DNA of 24,894 nucleotides, from assembly GCA_959601025.1 (NCBI GenBank), contig CAUGOD010000038.1, forward strand, positions 1-24,894. The letters are read 5' to 3'. The DNA comes from an uncultured Oscillospiraceae bacterium. GTDB lineage: Bacteria > Bacillota > Clostridia > Oscillospirales > Acutalibacteraceae. The notes below the pieces were generated by a model. That model was not told the origin of the DNA. It worked only from the letters and a program-made list of their open reading frames with translations, and ran no database searches. Below are positions 22,469 to 24,894 of this stretch, one piece after another (positions within the stretch are counted from its first letter, which is position 1; every line of letters begins with the position of its first letter). The translations under genes were made by a program, and so were the position numbers.

Positions 22469-23479
22469 ATGGCTGACCTGGTATCTCTTGGCGAACTTCT
22501 GATCGATTTTACACCCCGTGGAATTAGTGAAAACGGAAACCCTCTGTTTGAACGCAATCCCGGCGGCGGTCCGGCCAATTTGGCCTGCGCCGCCGCCAAG
22601 CTCGGAGCGGATACCGCGTTCCTTGGCAAGGTGGGGGACGACGTGTTCGGCCGCGCTCTGCGGGATATCCTGCACCGGAACGGCGTGAATGTGGACGGGC
22701 TTCGGCTTTCCGCCGAACATCCGACCACGCTCGCCTTTGTCCATCTGGCAGAGGACGGAGACCGCTCCTTCAGCTTTTACCGGCACGGCGGGGCGGATAC
22801 CATGCTGCTTCCGGAAGAGCTTGACAAGGAGGCGATCCGGCAGGCCAGGGTGTTTTTCTTTTCCTCGGTCCTGATGGCGGAGGGACCGTCCCGCGAGACA
22901 AGCTTTGCGGCGGCGAAGCTGGCGAAAGAGGCGGGCGCCACCGTGGTGTTCGACCCGAACCTTCGTCTGAATCTGTGGGGGAACCCCGAAGACGCCAGAA
23001 AGTGCATCCTTTGCGCCATTCCGTATGCCGACGTGCTGAAGGTGTCGGAGGAGGAGCTGGTATTCCTTACCGGCGAAGACGATCCGGAAACCGGCGCGCG
23101 GCTGCTGTCCGAACAGTTTGAACTGGATGTGGTGCTCGCCACTCTCGGCCCGCGTGGCTGCTTTGCCTACGCCCGGCCGCAGGGAACAGCCCGTCCGAGG
23201 ACGGGAGACGGAACGAGGATACGGGTCGGCGGCTTCCCCGCCGCTACCGTTGATACCACCGGTGCAGGGGATTCGTTTACCGGCGGCTTTATTTCTCGGC
23301 TGCTCAAACGGGGCGGCGGCTCCGGTATTTACGCGGGCGACCCGGAAGCGTTCCGGGAAGACGTTCGTTTCGCCAATGCCGTCGGTTCGCTGACTACTAC
23401 CAAAAAAGGCGGCATTCCCGCCCTCCCTGTGCTGGAAGAGGTGGAAGCTTACCTTTCCACCCTCGCCGGCGTGGAGTAA
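22469..23479 (+). CDS. PfkB-family fructokinase
   Basis: This 336-aa carbohydrate kinase of the PfkB/ribokinase family probably makes fructose-6-phosphate from fructose and ATP. The first signature region is seen as NPGGGPANLACAAAKLG, near residue 30. The second is DTTGAGDSF (262-270), with catalytic base Asp268 and the GAGD anion hole. LGELLIDFTPRG at the N-terminus is typical of bacterial fructokinases. It would consume the fructose released by sucrose phosphorylase and GH32. A strong AAGGAGG lies seven bases before the ATG. It is the last gene of the locus, followed by a terminator at 23526-23578. Confidence 0.93.
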   Translation: MADLVSLGELLIDFTPRGISENGNPLFERNPGGGPANLACAAAKLGADTAFLGKVGDDVFGRALRDILHRNGVNVDGLRLSAEHPTTLAFVHLAEDGDRSFSFYRHGGADTMLLPEELDKEAIRQARVFFFSSVLMAEGPSRETSFAAAKLAKEAGATVVFDPNLRLNLWGNPEDARKCILCAIPYADVLKVSEEELVFLTGEDDPETGARLLSEQFELDVVLATLGPRGCFAYARPQGTARPRTGDGTRIRVGGFPAATVDTTGAGDSFTGGFISRLLKRGGGSGIYAGDPEAFREDVRFANAVGSLTTTKKGGIPALPVLEEVEAYLSTLAGVE

Positions 23480-23525
23480 ACTCTCTCGCATCTAGGCTTC
23501 TGCATCTCGAATACAGCTGAAAAAT

Positions 23526-23578
23526 AAACGCTCGGAGAAGAAGGCGCACTACTCTCGTGTTTTTCTCCGGGCGTTTTT
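23526..23578 (+). terminator. Terminator of the sucrose locus
   Basis: A stem with arms at 23528-23539 and 23562-23573 (CGGAGAA/TTCTCCG core, AACGC/GCGTT base) is followed by TTTTT (23574-23578). The A-run before the stem makes it potentially bidirectional. It closes the fructokinase transcript. Confidence 0.85.
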
Positions 23579-23668
23579 GCGCCAACCACCGATTCCGAAT
23601 CTGCGGGAACGGCGGATAGACCGCAGGAAATCCGCCAAAAATAACGATGGAGTTTTCATTTTTACACA

Positions 23669-23697
23669 TTGACGAAGCGTAGAAAAAGTGATATACT
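23669..23697 (+). promoter_or_regulatory. Promoter of degV
   Basis: TTGACG (23669-23674), a 17-base spacer and TATACT (23692-23697) preceded by TGA make a near-consensus extended promoter. Transcription would start near 23704, leaving a leader of about 150 bases. Confidence 0.78.
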
Positions 23698-23762
23698 GGT
23701 TTTGGAAACCATATTATGCATTTTATAAGCTTACGTCTGCTTGTCCGTTTGCTTTGGTTTTG

Positions 23763-23820
23763 TGCCCGCCGTGGGATATGCCGATCTGTCGGCATACCGT
23801 TACGCGGGCAGGGGAAACAG
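23763..23820 (+). ncRNA. Nested stem in the degV leader (candidate cis-regulatory RNA)
   Basis: An outer stem, TGCCCGC (23763-23769) with GCGGGCA (23814-23820), encloses a perfect 8-bp hairpin: TATGCCGA, loop TCTG, TCGGCATA (23777-23796). It lies wholly in the predicted 5' leader and ends 37 bases before the start codon. I matched it to no known riboswitch class. Whether it is regulatory is inference. Confidence 0.45.
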
Positions 23821-23857
23821 ATGCGCGGGCGTAAACACAACTTTTGGAGGATGACGC

Positions 23858-24724
23858 ATGGATAAGCCTGTCCGGGAAAGAATTTCGCTGATCGTTGACA
23901 GTTGCTGCGACCTGACGCCGGAGATGAAGGAGCGCTTTCGCCCAGCTGTGGCGCCTCTGAAGGTTCGGGTGGACGGCGGCGCGGAATATATCGACGATGG
24001 GACCGCCGATGTACCGGCGCTGATTGCCGATATGGCGCGCTCCAAACAGGGCGCGAGTTCGTCCTGCCCTTCCACAGAGGAATACGCCGAACCGATGCGG
24101 GAGGCGGATGAATGCTTTGTCGTCACCCTCTCCAGCAAGCTGAGCGGTTCCTACAACGCGGCCCGAGTGGCGGCGGAGATGGTGATGGAGGACGCGCCGG
24201 AGAAAAAAATTCATGTTTTCGACTCAGAGAGCGCTTCCGCCGGCGAGGTGCAGCTTGCCCTTTTTCTGCGCGATCGGATTGACGAGGGCCTGTCATTTGA
24301 GGAGATCATTCCGCTGGCAGACGAATATATCGCGCAAATGCGCACGCTGTTTGTACTGGAGGATCTCGGCAATTTTGTGAAGAACGGGCGGTTGAGCAAG
24401 GTGTCCGGTCTGCTGGCGTCGGTGCTGTCCCTCTGTCCGATCATGGGAGACAACGGACACGGGGATATCCATCTGGTCGCCAAGGCGCGCGGGATACAGA
24501 ATTCCCTGCGGAAGCTGGTGGAAATCGTGGCGGAAATGACTGCCGACGCGACAGAAAAATCGGTGCGGATGGTTCTTGCTTTCTGTAATTGTCCATCCCG
24601 CGCGCAGACGCTGAAGGCATCTCTGCTGGAAAAATGCCGGGCGCTGAGCGAAATCATCCTCGTACCCACCGGCGCGCTGTCTACTATGTATGCGAATGAC
24701 GGCGGTGTGATCCTGGCATTTTGA
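23858..24724 (+). CDS. degV: DegV family fatty-acid-binding protein
   Basis: The protein has 288 aa. DegV/FakB proteins bind a fatty acid and present it to the FakA kinase for entry into phospholipid synthesis. The N-terminal SLIVDSCCDLTPEM, the ASSSCPSTEEY loop and the VVTLSSKLSGSYNAA motif line the fatty-acid pocket in this family. The C-terminal half has EDLGNFVKNGRLSKV, also conserved. No fakA is nearby, which is common. The start is set by GGAGG seven bases upstream. It has its own promoter (23669-23697), a structured leader and a downstream terminator, so it is probably a single-gene transcript. Two adjacent cysteines (CC) follow the VDS motif. Confidence 0.93.
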   Translation: MDKPVRERISLIVDSCCDLTPEMKERFRPAVAPLKVRVDGGAEYIDDGTADVPALIADMARSKQGASSSCPSTEEYAEPMREADECFVVTLSSKLSGSYNAARVAAEMVMEDAPEKKIHVFDSESASAGEVQLALFLRDRIDEGLSFEEIIPLADEYIAQMRTLFVLEDLGNFVKNGRLSKVSGLLASVLSLCPIMGDNGHGDIHLVAKARGIQNSLRKLVEIVAEMTADATEKSVRMVLAFCNCPSRAQTLKASLLEKCRALSEIILVPTGALSTMYANDGGVILAF

Positions 24725-24818
24725 TCCTCACGATCTGTTTTTGTCCGCCGGTATATAAGCATAATGGATGTCGCCCCTCATAACTAAGGCATATAGGAGC
24801 GCCGTTTACTTCCTCTGG

Positions 24819-24845
24819 CAGCCCCCTACCGGGGGCTGTTTTTTT
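24819..24845 (+). terminator. Rho-independent terminator downstream of degV
   Basis: CAGCCCCC, loop TACC, GGGGGCTG is followed by seven T residues. It lies 94 bases after the degV stop. The stretch between them has no coding frame I can support. Confidence 0.92.
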
Positions 24846-24854
24846 GTAGTGTAA

Positions 24855-24877
24855 AACCACTGGCTAGGCCAGTGGTT
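24855..24877. repeat. Perfect 10-bp hairpin at the window end
   Basis: AACCACTGGC, loop TAG, GCCAGTGGTT. It has no T-run, so it is not a terminator. A subterminal hairpin like this can mark the end of an IS200/IS605-type element, but no transposase is inside the window to test this. Confidence 0.5.
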
Positions 24878-24894
24878 CAAGAGAGCCTGTGGCG

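Noticed and set aside
1..24894. CRISPR arrays, tRNAs, rRNAs, prophage or complete insertion sequences
   Set aside because: No regularly spaced repeats, cloverleaf sequences, rRNA signatures, integrases or transposases were seen on either strand.

Overview
The window reads as chromosomal DNA from a GC-rich, low-redox Firmicute, most likely a gut Oscillospiraceae/Ruminococcaceae-type clostridium (inference). The evidence is strong GGAGG ribosome binding sites, frequent GTG/TTG starts, a YfhO membrane protein, a DUF1858 redox protein, a DegV protein, a TrmK methyltransferase and a 7-alpha-hydroxysteroid-dehydrogenase-like SDR. No phage genes, transposase genes, tRNAs, rRNAs or CRISPR arrays were seen.

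Layout. 1-1519: a structured repeat, then asnS. 1564-1594: a palindromic terminator shared with the convergent yfhO gene (to 4346). 4378-4660: a dense non-coding block with two more copies of the repeat, two identical extended -10 promoters and further large inverted repeats. 4702-6736, minus strand: an SDR with an acidic heptad tail, a terminator, and a two-gene unit (GNAT acetyltransferase and an unknown Cys-containing protein). 6855-11407, plus strand: an SPFH protein with three zinc ribbons, a membrane-anchored zinc-ribbon protein and an ABC-F ATPase, closed by a terminator. 11597-13986, minus strand: an exported SGNH/GDSL hydrolase with a C-terminal anchor, TrmK and a DUF1858 protein. 13987-14757: a long gap, partly AT-rich, with the control region of the next locus.

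14758-23479, plus strand, is a sucrose/fructo-oligosaccharide utilisation locus: GH13 sucrose phosphorylase, sugar-binding lipoprotein, two ABC permeases, intracellular GH32 beta-fructosidase, LacI-family regulator and PfkB fructokinase, closed by a terminator at 23526-23578. The proposed flow is uptake of the intact sugar, phosphorolysis to glucose-1-phosphate and fructose (or GH32 hydrolysis of longer fructosides), and phosphorylation of fructose. No transporter ATPase is encoded, so a shared ATPase elsewhere is implied. An 18-bp CG-centred palindrome over the -35 box of the locus promoter is the likely LacI operator. The window ends with a degV gene behind its own promoter and a structured leader, a terminator, and a 10-bp hairpin of unknown origin.

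The least explained features are the two-hairpin repeat found three times (in front of asnS and yfhO, always in the orientation of the downstream gene), the structured degV leader, the clustered inverted repeats before yfhO, and the SPFH/zinc-ribbon pair that has no pspA beside it.
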